DNA of 64,000 nt, taken from assembly GCF_030684215.1 (NCBI RefSeq), contig NZ_JAUXOV010000074.1, positions 111,408-175,407 on the forward strand, given 5' to 3'. The position numbers were made by a program, and so were the translations under genes. Position 1 is the first letter of the stretch. Each line of letters opens with the position of its first letter. Below are positions 15,365 to 23,968 of the stretch, one piece after another. The notes under the pieces are model-generated. The model was not told the DNA's origin. It saw only the letters and a program-made list of their open reading frames with translations, and made no database searches. Origin of the DNA: Pseudotabrizicola sp. (GTDB lineage Bacteria > Pseudomonadota > Alphaproteobacteria > Rhodobacterales > Rhodobacteraceae).

Positions 15365-16234
15365 TTATAGGGCGGCGCGGGCGCGTTGGGAAGCGATCAG
15401 CGCGGCAGCAGCCAGCATCAGGCCCGAGACCGTGGCGATCATGCCAGAGGCGGAGAGCGTGAAGGGCAGGCCGATCCATAACGGCGCATAGCCGGCGAGG
15501 ACGTAACCCAAGAGGGCCGAAGCGATGGCAAAGCCGAGCGAGACTGCAAGTTGAGCTGGCAATGTGCGGGTCAGCAGGCGCGCCGTGGCCGCCGGGCAGA
15601 TCAGCATGGCGATGGTGAGGATCGAACCGACGGCCTGGAACGCCGCGACCGCGGCCAAGGCGGTGGCGGCGGTCAGCCCTGCGCGCAGCCACGCCACAGG
15701 GACCCCTTGGGTTTGCGCAAAGACCGGATCGAATGTCGCCAGCACCAGTGGCCGCCAGACCAGCCGGAGCGCAAGAGCAAGGCCCGCGGCGATGAGGGTC
15801 AGGCGCAAGAGTTCCGGTGGCGCAGACCCCAGCCAGATCAGGCTTTCCAGATTGCCGTATAGCGCGTGTTCAACATCAAGGTGCACGCCCGAGGTGCCGG
15901 TGGTTTCCAACAGCACCACGCCCAGCGCGAACATTGTGGTGAAAACCACGGCCATGGCGGCCCCCGGCTCTATCCCGGCGCGTCGGGTGACCCATTCGAT
16001 CATGACTGCCGACAGCCCCGCAGCGGCAAGCGCCCCTGCCCCCATCACCACGCCACTGCCCGATCCTGTCAACAGAAAGGCCACGACGATGCCGGGCAGG
16101 ACCACGTGGCTCATTGCGTCGCCCAGCATGGCGCGGCGCGAAAGCAAAAGGAAGTTGCCGGGCAGCACGCAAGCGATGGCGGCAAGTGAAGCGATCACCA
16201 TGGGCGGCAGCGACAGATACAGGAATTCATCCAT
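15365..16234 (-). CDS. metal (Mn/Fe/Zn) ABC transporter permease, SitD-like
   Basis: A 289-residue inner-membrane permease of the ABC-3 (ZnuB/SitC/SitD) family with about eight hydrophobic helices. It has the family segment [18 protein letters not shown] near residue 33 and the [14 protein letters not shown] coupling region. It is the fourth gene of the SBP-ATPase-permease-permease set and overlaps the preceding permease by eight bases. Two distinct permeases in this order are typical of SitABCD/MntABCD manganese-iron importers rather than ZnuABC, which has one. Confidence 0.88.
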   Translation of the reverse strand: MDEFLYLSLPPMVIASLAAIACVLPGNFLLLSRRAMLGDAMSHVVLPGIVVAFLLTGSGSGVVMGAGALAAAGLSAVMIEWVTRRAGIEPGAAMAVVFTTMFALGVVLLETTGTSGVHLDVEHALYGNLESLIWLGSAPPELLRLTLIAAGLALALRLVWRPLVLATFDPVFAQTQGVPVAWLRAGLTAATALAAVAAFQAVGSILTIAMLICPAATARLLTRTLPAQLAVSLGFAIASALLGYVLAGYAPLWIGLPFTLSASGMIATVSGLMLAAAALIASQRARAAL

Positions 16235-17084
16235 CAGCGCGCCCCCGGATCAGCAGCGTCAGCACGAAGACGCCCGCCGCCAGCAGCACAATCACCGGAC
16301 CGGTGGGCAGATCGGGAACAGAGGCCGAGATCGCCGCACCGAAGTAGCCGCACGCCGCCCCGATCAGCGCAGACACAGAGGCCGTGCCGGTGACGGTCGT
16401 ACTCCACATCCGGGCCGAGACGGCGGGGGTGACCAGAAGCGCCACGATCAGGATCAACCCGGTTACATTCAACCCCACCAGCACCACAGCAAGCACAAGT
16501 GCCATGAGTGCGGCATCCATCTGGCGCGGGTTGACGCCCATCATCCGGGCGTGCAGCGGGTCAAAGGCCACCATCGCCAAGGGTCGGCTCAGCGCCCAAA
16601 GTGCACAGGTGACCGCCAGACCGCCAAAACCGATCACCAAGGCGTCGGCGCGCAACATTCCGGCGGTGGATCCCAGAAGCACGGTTTCAAGCCCCGCCGG
16701 CCGCCCAGCGCCAAGGCCCTGAATAAGCGTCAGAAGAACGATGCCTGCGCCATAAAAGCTGGCCAGAACCGCCCCTGTGGCCGCGTCTTCGTGCATCTGG
16801 CGGGCCAACCGCTGCACCGCCCAAAGCCCAGCAGCGGCGGTCAGTGCCGCGCCAAGCATCAAGCCGGGCAGAAAGCGGCCATCGCCGCCCAGCGCCACCA
16901 TGGCCAGAAAGGCCAGACCGATCCCCGGCAGTGTCGCATGGGCCATCGCGTCTGACATCAGCGCCCGGCGGCGCAGTGTCAGGAATGCCCCCGCAGCCCC
17001 GGCGGATGCCCCCAAAAGCGCCGCGCCAATGCTTACCAATGCTGCGTTATAGCCACCTTGCAGCAGTAGCGCCTGCCAGATCAT
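16227..17084 (-). CDS. metal ABC transporter permease, SitC-like
   Basis: A 285-residue ABC-3 permease with about eight membrane segments and the motif RRRALMSDAMAHATLPGIGLAF near residue 38. The cytoplasmic HARMMGVNPRQMD stretch is the likely ATPase contact. It overlaps the ATPase gene by four bases and the next permease by eight, which suggests coupled translation. Its pairing with a second, divergent permease suggests a heterodimeric channel. Confidence 0.88.
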   Translation of the reverse strand: MIWQALLLQGGYNAALVSIGAALLGASAGAAGAFLTLRRRALMSDAMAHATLPGIGLAFLAMVALGGDGRFLPGLMLGAALTAAAGLWAVQRLARQMHEDAATGAVLASFYGAGIVLLTLIQGLGAGRPAGLETVLLGSTAGMLRADALVIGFGGLAVTCALWALSRPLAMVAFDPLHARMMGVNPRQMDAALMALVLAVVLVGLNVTGLILIVALLVTPAVSARMWSTTVTGTASVSALIGAACGYFGAAISASVPDLPTGPVIVLLAAGVFVLTLLIRGRADG

Positions 17085-17821
17085 GCGGCGGGGTCCAGAA
17101 TCAGGGCCGGGCCATAGGCCTGAGCCAAAGCCGTGCGGGTGAAGGTCTCTGCCACAGCGCCTTCGGCCACGGTGCGGCGGTTCAACAGCAGCACACGGTC
17201 GAAATAGGCGGCAACGGTGGACAGGTCATGATGCACCGCGATGATGGTCGCACCGCCATCGCGCAAGGACTTCAATACGCCGATAATCGCAGCTTCGGTC
17301 GCGGCATCGACCCCGGCAAAGGGTTCATCGAGCAAAATCAGGTCAGCCCCCTGTGCCAAAGCCCGAGCCAGAAATACCCGTTGCTGTTGCCCACCCGACA
17401 GTGCGCCGATCTGGCGACGGGCGAAATCCTGCATGCCGACACGCGCCAACGCCGCCATGGCATGCGCCGTCATCCGTCGGTCGATCCGGCCCAAAAGCCC
17501 AGTCTTTCGGTAGCAGCCCATCAGCACCACGTCGATCACCCGGACCGGAAAGCTCCAGTCCACTGCGGCGCGCTGCGGCACATAGGCGATGCGGGCCATC
17601 ACTTTCGCAACCGGGCCGCCAAAGGCGCTGACCTGCCCCTCGGCTTCGACCAGACCAAGCACGGATTTCAGGAATGTGGATTTGCCTGCACCATTCGGTC
17701 CAATGATGGCGGTCATGCTGCCAGAGGGAAACGTGGCGCTGGCACCGTCAAGGGCAAGCACATCGTTGTAGCGTAGTGTAAGGCCCTGCACCTGTAGTGC
17801 CGCCTCAGCCCCGGCCTGCAT
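17081..17821 (-). CDS. metal ABC transporter ATP-binding protein, SitB-like
   Basis: A 246-residue ABC ATPase with Walker A GPNGAGKST (near residue 41), a Q-loop region VPQRAAVDW, signature LSGGQQQR, Walker B DLILLDEPFAGVD and a switch His in AVHHDLS. AAVDWSFP after the Q-loop is characteristic of the Mn/Zn importer subfamily. It lies 21 bases downstream of the binding-protein gene and is overlapped by the first permease. Confidence 0.93.
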   Translation of the reverse strand: MQAGAEAALQVQGLTLRYNDVLALDGASATFPSGSMTAIIGPNGAGKSTFLKSVLGLVEAEGQVSAFGGPVAKVMARIAYVPQRAAVDWSFPVRVIDVVLMGCYRKTGLLGRIDRRMTAHAMAALARVGMQDFARRQIGALSGGQQQRVFLARALAQGADLILLDEPFAGVDAATEAAIIGVLKSLRDGGATIIAVHHDLSTVAAYFDRVLLLNRRTVAEGAVAETFTRTALAQAYGPALILDPAA

Positions 17822-17842
17822 CAGCCAATTCCCCCGGAATCT

Positions 17843-18775
17843 TTAACCATTCATACCTAAAACCCCCAAAGCCCCGCGCTCTGGCGCATTGCCACCCAAG
17901 GCACGGGCGATGGTGGTAGCGTTGTGGTCCATCATGCCAAACCAGGTGCCTTCATAGCTGCCTTCCGGCCCCATCGCATCCGAAAACAACTCGCCCCCGA
18001 TGCGAACGGCATGTCCTTTGGCCGCAGCCCCCTCAATCAGGGCGCGCAGCGCACGGTCTGACACAGAGCTTTCGACAAACACCGCGGGCACGCGGCGATT
18101 GACCAGCAGATCGACCAGTGCAGCAATGCGCGACAGACCCGCCTCAGAGTCGGTGGAAATGCCCTGCACGCCCGCCACCTCCAATCCGAAGGCGCGGCCG
18201 AAATAGGAAAAAGCGTCATGCGCGGTGACCAAAAGCCGCGACTCTGCCGGGATCGTGTCCAGCACCTTCTTGGCGTAAAATCCTATGGCGCCGACAGACT
18301 CGCGGTATGCCACCCCCTTTGCCGCCACATCCGGTGCAAAATCGGCAAGCGTAGGCTCCATCGCCTGCGTGACCTGCGACCAAAGCACCGGATCAAACCA
18401 GACATGCGGATCGGGACGGTCGGGATAATCAGGGTCTGAAAGCAAAAGATCAGCAGGCAATGCCTCGGCCACGGCCAGAACGGTGGTTTTTTGCGACAAG
18501 CCCGCCATGAGCGTGGCAAATTGCGCCTCTAGGTTCAGGCCGTGCCACAGCACCAGATCGGCGCGCGACAGGGTCAGAATATCGCTGCGGGTTGGCCGGT
18601 GGCCGTGCGGGTCCATCCCCGGCCCGATTAATGCAGTAACCGGAAGGCCCGTCATCTCGCGGGCAGCGTCCGCAATCATGCCGGTGGTGGCCACGATAGA
18701 CGGGGTCGCGGCAAAAGGCGCCGACGGAAGAAAGCCACCCGCCATCAGCCCCAGAAAACTGCGTCGCGCCAGCAT
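17843..18775 (-). CDS. metal ABC transporter substrate-binding protein, SitA-like
   Basis: A 310-residue periplasmic cluster A-I metal-binding protein. The N-terminus MLARRSFLGLMAGG has a twin-Arg-like start and a hydrophobic core ending APFAA. Ligand motifs follow: GPGMDPHGHRPT (first His), PHVWFDPVLW (second His), the TAHDAFSYFGRAFGLEV linker and a late Glu/Asp region (AVFVESSVSD). The His-rich loop typical of ZnuA is missing, which favours manganese or iron. The frame extends to 18841, but ATG 18775 directly precedes the signal peptide. The promoter carries two Fur-type boxes. Confidence 0.88.
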   Translation of the reverse strand: MLARRSFLGLMAGGFLPSAPFAATPSIVATTGMIADAAREMTGLPVTALIGPGMDPHGHRPTRSDILTLSRADLVLWHGLNLEAQFATLMAGLSQKTTVLAVAEALPADLLLSDPDYPDRPDPHVWFDPVLWSQVTQAMEPTLADFAPDVAAKGVAYRESVGAIGFYAKKVLDTIPAESRLLVTAHDAFSYFGRAFGLEVAGVQGISTDSEAGLSRIAALVDLLVNRRVPAVFVESSVSDRALRALIEGAAAKGHAVRIGGELFSDAMGPEGSYEGTWFGMMDHNATTIARALGGNAPERGALGVLGMNG

Positions 18776-18819
18776 ATGTCTTGATCCCTGCCTTGGCTGT
18801 TCCATTGAGCAGGAACATA

Positions 18820-18863
18820 TGCGAATTAGTCGCAATGTCAAATTAATTGCGAACCATTCTCAA
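18820..18863. promoter_or_regulatory. two Fur-family operator-like boxes before the metal transporter
   Basis: Box 1, TGCGAATTAGTCGCA (18820-18834), and box 2, TTGCGAACCATTCTCAA (18847-18863), are each near-palindromes around three central bases with one mismatch. The half-sites between them also form a perfect inverted repeat TCGCAAT-N9-ATTGCGA (18830-18836/18846-18852). They sit 45-88 bases before the transporter start. In alphaproteobacteria sitABCD is a classic target of Mur (a manganese-sensing Fur relative). Which regulator binds here is inferred. Confidence 0.6.
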
Positions 18864-18878
18864 AACTGGAGCGGTGCC

Positions 18879-19298
18879 TCAAGGCAGCAAAATCGACTTT
18901 CGCTCATAGTCCATCCGGTCTTCGCTGCCGTCATCATAAATCACCACGACAGAGACGGTCGCAGCCATCCCCAAAGGCAGAACGGTGTAGGGCAAGCGGC
19001 CATCCAGCTTCATGGCATTGGGCTGGGCCTCGTCTTCATAACAGGGCTCCATGTCCCAAGGCATGGCGGCGGCGGCGGTCGAATTGACCGAAAACCGCAC
19101 CTCTGACAGCCCGCAGCGCCAGCTTTCCAGATGGGTGAAATACAAAAGATCATTGCCATCATATTCGCGCAGCGCCACCCAGTTGGCCTTTGTGGCCTGC
19201 AAGATCGGCTTTACCTCGGCGGCAGTCACGAAGCCTTGTGCAAAGGCAGGCCCCGCCAGGACGGCGCAGAGCAACAACAGCTTTCGCTTTTTCATCAT
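18879..19298 (-). CDS. small secreted protein of unknown function
   Basis: A 139-residue protein with a clear signal peptide (KKRKLLLLCAVLAGPAFAQG). The mature part has two cysteines (ESWRCGLSE and MEPCYEDE) that could form a disulphide, and a C-terminal beta-rich stretch with YDDGSEDRMDYERKS. I do not recognise the family. The frame extends upstream to 19430, but the ATG at 19298 (or 19295) follows AAGGATAG and begins the signal peptide. It ends 16 bases before the Fur-type boxes of the transporter and runs the same way. Confidence 0.75.
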   Translation of the reverse strand: MMKKRKLLLLCAVLAGPAFAQGFVTAAEVKPILQATKANWVALREYDGNDLLYFTHLESWRCGLSEVRFSVNSTAAAAMPWDMEPCYEDEAQPNAMKLDGRLPYTVLPLGMAATVSVVVIYDDGSEDRMDYERKSILLP

Positions 19299-19361
19299 AC
19301 TATCCTTTTTCTGTGCCGGATTTCCCAGTAAACACCCATCAACCAGTTCACGGGAAGAATG

Positions 19362-20360
19362 ATGCCCGACACCACCCCCACCCAGCAAGACTTTACCATT
19401 ATGGCCATCGGTCAGGCCGGTCGCCTGCAATATGAGGCGATTTTACTGGCCGGGTCGCTGCGCCTGACCAACCCGGATTTTGCGGGCAAACTGGTGATCT
19501 GCGAGCCGCAACCGGGATCATTGTGGAAAACCGACCCCCGCATGAGCGCCGATGCACGCGCCGCGCTGGAGGGGTTGGGGGCGGAGATTGTGCCGTTCGA
19601 GTCGCAGGCATTCGGCCAGGACTACCCCTTTGGCAACAAGATCGAGGCGCTCGCCGCCCTGCCGGAAGCGCCGTTCCTGTTTCTGGACACCGACACCCTG
19701 ATTACCGGCGACCTGACAACGCTGGATCTGGATTTCACGCGCCCTTCGGCCAGCATGCGGCGCGAAGGCACATGGCCCCGGATAGAGCTTTATGGCCCCG
19801 GCTACGAGGCAATCTGGAAATCTCTTTACAACCGGTTCGGGCTGGATTTTGCGGCCTCGCTCGATCTGAGCAAACCCGATGAATACTGGCAGCGCTATTT
19901 GTATTTCAACGCGGGCTGGTTCTTTCACGAAAGCCCCCGGCGTTTTGGGGCGCGGTTTCTGAGCTATGCCCGGTCGATCCGCGATGACCGCCCCGTGGAA
20001 CTGGTGTTGCAGGAACTGAATCCCTGGCTAGATCAGGTGGCATTGCCGCTGGTTATCCACTCATTCGATGGCGGTCGGCCCGGCCCCGGTCTGGCGGGGC
20101 TGGATGGCGAGGTAACCTGCCACTACCGCACCCTGCCGCTGCTTTATGCGCGCGAAAGTGACCGCGTGGTAGAGGTGCTGGAAGCGGTGGCCAAGGACCA
20201 GCCGCTGCGCCGGGTGCTGCGCGACTATGCCCCGGTCAAAGCGATGGTCTATCAAAATCAGGGCCGCCGCGCGCGCGGGCTGTTTGACCGCGCTGACCTG
20301 CCGCACCGCGAACAGGTGATCCGCAACACGCTGAAACGCGAAGGGCTGTGGCTGCGTTAA
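19362..20360 (+). CDS. uncharacterised GT-A-like (glycosyltransferase-like) protein
   Basis: A 332-residue cytoplasmic protein. An N-terminal TIMAIGQAGRLQYEAILLAGSL alpha/beta unit and a DxD-type FLFLDTDTLITGDL motif (about residues 103-116) resemble nucleotide-diphospho-sugar transferases. A later YFNAGWFFHESPRRFG stretch resembles the acceptor region of GT8-like enzymes. No sugar-synthesis genes lie nearby, so a donor or acceptor cannot be named. ATGs at 19359 and 19362 are both possible; the second has better spacing from GGGAAG. The next gene is convergent, 11 bases away. Confidence 0.7.
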   Translation: MPDTTPTQQDFTIMAIGQAGRLQYEAILLAGSLRLTNPDFAGKLVICEPQPGSLWKTDPRMSADARAALEGLGAEIVPFESQAFGQDYPFGNKIEALAALPEAPFLFLDTDTLITGDLTTLDLDFTRPSASMRREGTWPRIELYGPGYEAIWKSLYNRFGLDFAASLDLSKPDEYWQRYLYFNAGWFFHESPRRFGARFLSYARSIRDDRPVELVLQELNPWLDQVALPLVIHSFDGGRPGPGLAGLDGEVTCHYRTLPLLYARESDRVVEVLEAVAKDQPLRRVLRDYAPVKAMVYQNQGRRARGLFDRADLPHREQVIRNTLKREGLWLR

Positions 20361-20371
20361 ATCCGTTTGCG

Positions 20372-20968
20372 CTACAGCCGCAGCACCGGCCAAAGCGAGG
20401 CCACCAGCAGCACCGCCATTGTCCAGTTGAACACCTGCAATCGTCGATTGGTGGTCAGCCAGCGCCGCAACTGCTGGCCCGCGACGGTCCAGACCGACAC
20501 CGACGGCAGGTTCACAAGCGCAAAGACCACCGCCACAGTCAACATCGCCGCGCTACTTTGCCCCGCCGCGTAAACGGTCACCGCCGTCAGCGCCATCGCC
20601 CAGGCCTTTGGGTTCACCCATTGAAACGCGGCCGCTTGCAGAAAGCTGAACGGACGCCCACCGACACTGCCCTCTTGCGGGGCGGCGGCATGGGCGATTT
20701 TCCACGCCAGCCAAATCATATAGACAACCGAACCGATTTTCAGCCCTAGCCCCAGCAATGGCATCGCGGCAAATACCTGTGCCAACCCCATGCCCACCAG
20801 AAACACCATCAACGCGTGGCCAAGACTGATCCCCAGCATATGCGGCACACTGCGGCGAAAGCCGAAATTCGCACCCGAGGCCAGCAGCATCATATTGTTC
20901 GGCCCCGGCGTCACCGAGGTTACAAAGGCAAAGCCGATAAGGGCGGTCAACAGATCAAGGGTCATCAT
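20372..20968 (-). CDS. LysE/RhtB family exporter
   Basis: A 198-residue membrane protein with about six helices and the LysE signature FVTSVTPGPNNMMLLASGANFGFRRS near the N-terminus. A second conserved block, QWVNPKAWAMALTAV, lies mid-protein. Members export amino acids such as lysine, threonine, homoserine or analogues, or other metabolites. The real start is probably one of the two ATGs at 20968/20965; the longer frame to 21103 runs into the regulator promoter. It is divergent from an Lrp-family gene 72 bases away, the usual arrangement for a substrate-induced exporter. Confidence 0.9.
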   Translation of the reverse strand: MMTLDLLTALIGFAFVTSVTPGPNNMMLLASGANFGFRRSVPHMLGISLGHALMVFLVGMGLAQVFAAMPLLGLGLKIGSVVYMIWLAWKIAHAAAPQEGSVGGRPFSFLQAAAFQWVNPKAWAMALTAVTVYAAGQSSAAMLTVAVVFALVNLPSVSVWTVAGQQLRRWLTTNRRLQVFNWTMAVLLVASLWPVLRL

Positions 20969-21040
20969 TTGCGTTGTTTGCCACAAACTCCGGCGCATGA
21001 AGTTGCTATTTGCGGTGAAAAGCGACAATCTGCACAACAA

Positions 21041-21493
21041 ATGACGAAGATTGACAGTACAGACCAAAAGATATTGCGCGAACTGACCCGAGACGGCCGG
21101 CAATCCAATCTGGACCTTGCCGCCCGCATCGGCCTGTCACCCTCGGCCACACTGCGGCGTGTGCAGGAATTGGAACGCCAAGGTGTGATCAAGGGCTACC
21201 GCGCAGTACTGGACCCATCGGCCATGGGCCTGGGGTTTATCGCCTATGTCTCCGTCGGGCTGAACAGCCACACCAAAGAATCGCAAGAGGCGTTTGAACG
21301 CGCCGTCGCCCGCGCACCACAAGTCACCGAATGCCATAATGTGACGGGCACGGTCGAGTATCTGCTGCGTGTCGAGGCGGCGGATCTATCCGCCTATAAG
21401 CACTGGCACACCGATGTTCTGGGTGTGCTGCCTCAGGTACGGTCGATCACGACCTTTGTGGTCATGGGCAGTCCGAAAGACCAGCGCGCCTGA
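21041..21493 (+). CDS. Lrp/AsnC family transcriptional regulator
   Basis: A 150-residue regulator with an N-terminal winged helix-turn-helix (IDSTDQKILRELTRDGRQSNLDLAARIGLSPSATLRRVQELE, residues 4-45) and a C-terminal RAM ligand-binding domain (ITTFVVM end). AsnC-type proteins sense amino acids as octamers. It is probably the local controller of the divergent LysE exporter, since they share a 72-base promoter region. The open frame extends further upstream, but ATG 21041 begins at the conserved domain. Confidence 0.92.
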   Translation: MTKIDSTDQKILRELTRDGRQSNLDLAARIGLSPSATLRRVQELERQGVIKGYRAVLDPSAMGLGFIAYVSVGLNSHTKESQEAFERAVARAPQVTECHNVTGTVEYLLRVEAADLSAYKHWHTDVLGVLPQVRSITTFVVMGSPKDQRA

Positions 21494-21504
21494 CGGCAAA
21501 GGTA

Positions 21505-21631
21505 ATTGCTGCTTTTAAAATACTCCCGCCGGAGGCGAGCGCCCGCGTCACGAACGCATCGCTTCACGTGAGGCGACACGCTGCCGCCGCCGTCGCGACG
21601 CCTCCGGCGGGAGTATTTCAAAAGCAGCAAT
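21505..21631. repeat. 127-bp inverted-repeat element (33-bp arms, 32/33 identical)
   Basis: The left arm 21505-21537 and right arm 21599-21631 are reverse complements with one mismatch. Each arm runs from the TTGCTGCTTT / AAAGCAGCAA tail through AAATACTCCCGCCGGAGG. The 61-base centre holds a further imperfect palindrome around CACGTG (21559-21576). The arms are the same element found singly at 11581, 35372 and 41349. It lies between lrp and metY. It could be a MITE-like unit or a strong stem-loop; no target duplication is obvious. Confidence 0.75.
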
Positions 21632-21727
21632 GCGCAGGGGGTCTTCAGACAGGTTCGCACAGAGCGCAGGTTGATGACGGCGGCGTTCGGCGGTAGCGTC
21701 TGGCCACATCCATAGGGGGGACACGAC

Positions 21728-23020
21728 ATGACCGATTCACCGAAGCTTGGCTTTGACACCTTGGCCATTCATGCAGGGGCCGAGCCTGATCCGGCCACCG
21801 GCGCACGACAGGTGCCGATCTACCAGACCACGGCCTATGTGTTCCGCGACGCGGATCACGCCGCCAAATTGTTCAATCTGCAAGAAGTAGGTTACATCTA
21901 CTCACGCCTGACCAATCCGACCGTATCGGCGCTGGCCAACCGGGTTTGCGCACTGGAGGGCGGCGCGGGTGCGATCTGCTGCTCATCGGGGCATGCGGCG
22001 CAGATCATGGCGCTGTTTCCGCTGATGGGGCCGGGGCTGAACATCATCGCCTCGACCCGGCTTTATGGCGGGACGCTGACGCAGTTCAGCCAGACCATCA
22101 AACGCTTTGGCTGGTCGGCCAAGTTTGTCGATTTCGACGATCTGGCGGCGCTTGAGGCGGCGGTCGATGACAATACCCGTGCGATTTTCTGCGAAACCAT
22201 CGCCAATCCGGGCGGCTACATCACCGATCTCGATGCAATTTCGGCCATTGCAAACCGCGTTGGCCTGCCGCTGATCGTGGACAACACCACAGCCACGCCG
22301 TACCTGTGCAAACCGATCGAACATGGCGCGACGCTGGTGGTGCATTCGGCCACCAAATACCTGACCGGCAACGGCACCGTCACCGGGGGTGTGGTGGTCG
22401 ATTCGGGGCAATTCGACTGGTCGGCCAGCGGCAAGTTTCCGTCCCTGTCGGAGCCCGAACCTGCCTATCACGGGCTGGCGTTCCATCCGGCCTTGGGGGC
22501 GATGGCGTTCACCTTCCATTCCATCGCGGTGGGCCTGCGTGATCTGGGCATGACGATGAACCCGCAAGGCGCGCATTACACGCTGATGGGCATTGAAACG
22601 CTTGGCCTGCGGATGCAGCGCCATGTCGAGAACGCAATGGCAGTGGCAAAATGGCTGGAGGCCGACCCACGGGTGGAGATGGTCACCTATGCCGGGCTGG
22701 AGAGCAGCCCCTATGCCGACCGCATTCCGCGGATCTGCCCCAAGGGTGCAGGCGCTTTGTTCACCTTTGGGCTGAAGGGCGGCTATGACGCCTGCGTCAA
22801 GCTGATCGACAACATGAAGCTGTTCAGCCATGTCGCCAACCTGGGCGATACGCGCAGCCTTGTGATCCATCCGGCCTCTACCACCCACCGTCAGTTGGCA
22901 GAGTCCGAACAGATCAAGGCTGGGGCCGGGCCGAATGTGGTGCGCCTGTCAATCGGGATCGAGGATCTGGCCGATATCATCGCTGATCTGGATCAGGCGA
23001 TGGACAAGGCAACCGCTTGA
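21728..23020 (+). CDS. metY: O-acetylhomoserine aminocarboxypropyltransferase / cysteine synthase
   Basis: A 430-residue PLP enzyme of the Cys/Met metabolism family. It makes homocysteine from O-acetylhomoserine and sulphide (direct sulphydrylation). It has the substrate-binding YSRLTNPTVSALANRVCALEGG, the cofactor-contact FCETIANPGG and the PLP lysine in VVHSATKYLTGNGTV. The extended C-terminal region and the 430-residue length favour MetY over MetZ or MetB. No methionine riboswitch structure was recognised in the 95 bases between the inverted-repeat element and the start. Confidence 0.93.
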   Translation: MTDSPKLGFDTLAIHAGAEPDPATGARQVPIYQTTAYVFRDADHAAKLFNLQEVGYIYSRLTNPTVSALANRVCALEGGAGAICCSSGHAAQIMALFPLMGPGLNIIASTRLYGGTLTQFSQTIKRFGWSAKFVDFDDLAALEAAVDDNTRAIFCETIANPGGYITDLDAISAIANRVGLPLIVDNTTATPYLCKPIEHGATLVVHSATKYLTGNGTVTGGVVVDSGQFDWSASGKFPSLSEPEPAYHGLAFHPALGAMAFTFHSIAVGLRDLGMTMNPQGAHYTLMGIETLGLRMQRHVENAMAVAKWLEADPRVEMVTYAGLESSPYADRIPRICPKGAGALFTFGLKGGYDACVKLIDNMKLFSHVANLGDTRSLVIHPASTTHRQLAESEQIKAGAGPNVVRLSIGIEDLADIIADLDQAMDKATA

Positions 23021-23078
23021 AACTGAACGAATCTGCCGGGCGCACCGCAAGGAGCGCCCGGCAGGCAGCGATAAGCGC

Positions 23079-23795
23079 TTACTGCGTGATCTCGAACACG
23101 ATTGTGACGCTGGCACTGGTGGCGACCTCGCCCGCCGCGACCGGCACCGCCCCTGCAGTTTCGGCGGCCTGGCGGAACATCGGCTGAGGCGCGCTGTAAC
23201 CGCCGCCTTCCGAGATCGACACAATCCGGCCCAGCGTCGCCCCGGCCGCCTCTACCAGCAATGTCGCGCGCGCGCGGGCATCTTCAACCGCCGCTTTGCG
23301 GGCGGCGTCCATGGCGGGGCGCGGCTCGGACAGACCAAAGCTCAATCCGTTCAATGTGTTGGCTCCATCCTGAATCGCGGCATCCAGCACCGCGCCCAGA
23401 CCGTCAAGGTCACGAATGCGCACCGTCAACTGGTTGGATGCTGTATATCCGTCGATCCGCTGGCGCTGGCCGCTGTCATAGCCAGACCAGTTCGGGTTGA
23501 TCGACAGGTTGGTGGTCTGCATATCGCGATCCGCAATTCCCGCGGATTTGAGCCGGGCCATCACAGCGCTCAGCGCGTCAGTATTGGCGGCCATCGCTAC
23601 GACGGCGGTATCGCCCATGGTTGTCACCCCCAGCGACAGGGTGGCAATGTCGGGGATGCCGTCCACCACACCTTCGCCCGTCACCGTGATCTGTGGGGCC
23701 GGGATTTGAGAAAGCGCGGTGGTCTGGGCCTGAACCGCCGTAAGCGCTGTGGCCGACAGCAGGGTGGCGATCAGGGCGGCTTGCACGATACGCAT
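23079..23795 (-). CDS. SIMPL (DUF541) domain periplasmic protein
   Basis: A 238-residue secreted protein. A signal peptide (IVQAALIATLLSATALTAVQAQ) is followed by one SIMPL domain, recognised by PQITVTGEGVVDGIPDIATLSLGV, the central SINPNWSGYDSGQRQRIDGYTASN segment and a C-terminal TSASVTIVFEITQ strand. SIMPL proteins are periplasmic or outer-membrane-associated oligomers (for example E. coli YggE, linked to oxidative stress). The precise role is unknown. It is a single gene, divergent from the 1045-residue protein gene across 173 bases. Confidence 0.9.
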   Translation of the reverse strand: MRIVQAALIATLLSATALTAVQAQTTALSQIPAPQITVTGEGVVDGIPDIATLSLGVTTMGDTAVVAMAANTDALSAVMARLKSAGIADRDMQTTNLSINPNWSGYDSGQRQRIDGYTASNQLTVRIRDLDGLGAVLDAAIQDGANTLNGLSFGLSEPRPAMDAARKAAVEDARARATLLVEAAGATLGRIVSISEGGGYSAPQPMFRQAAETAGAVPVAAGEVATSASVTIVFEITQ

Positions 23796-23968
23796 GATAT
23801 GTTCTCCGAATGGTTACGATCAGTTTCCAAGCATGGAACGCGGGCCGCAAGGCGATCCTTGGCGCATCACGGGGCTTTTTCTTTCTTTCGGCGGAAAGCT
23901 GCTGTAGGAAAGACTTAGCCCGCAAGGAACGGTTCCCGCACCTTGTCTCCTCATGCTAGACGCCGAAC

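Noticed and set aside
15336..15692. Long N-terminal extension of HisB
   Set aside because: The frame is open by chance across the permease end; the conserved HisB start is at 15335.
14001..16955. Long plus-strand frames opposite hisH, hisB and the permeases
   Set aside because: The minus-strand genes have full sets of family motifs; the plus-strand products have none.
21632..21727. SAM riboswitch before metY
   Set aside because: I could not align the conserved bases of SAM-II or other SAM classes; only 95 bases are available.
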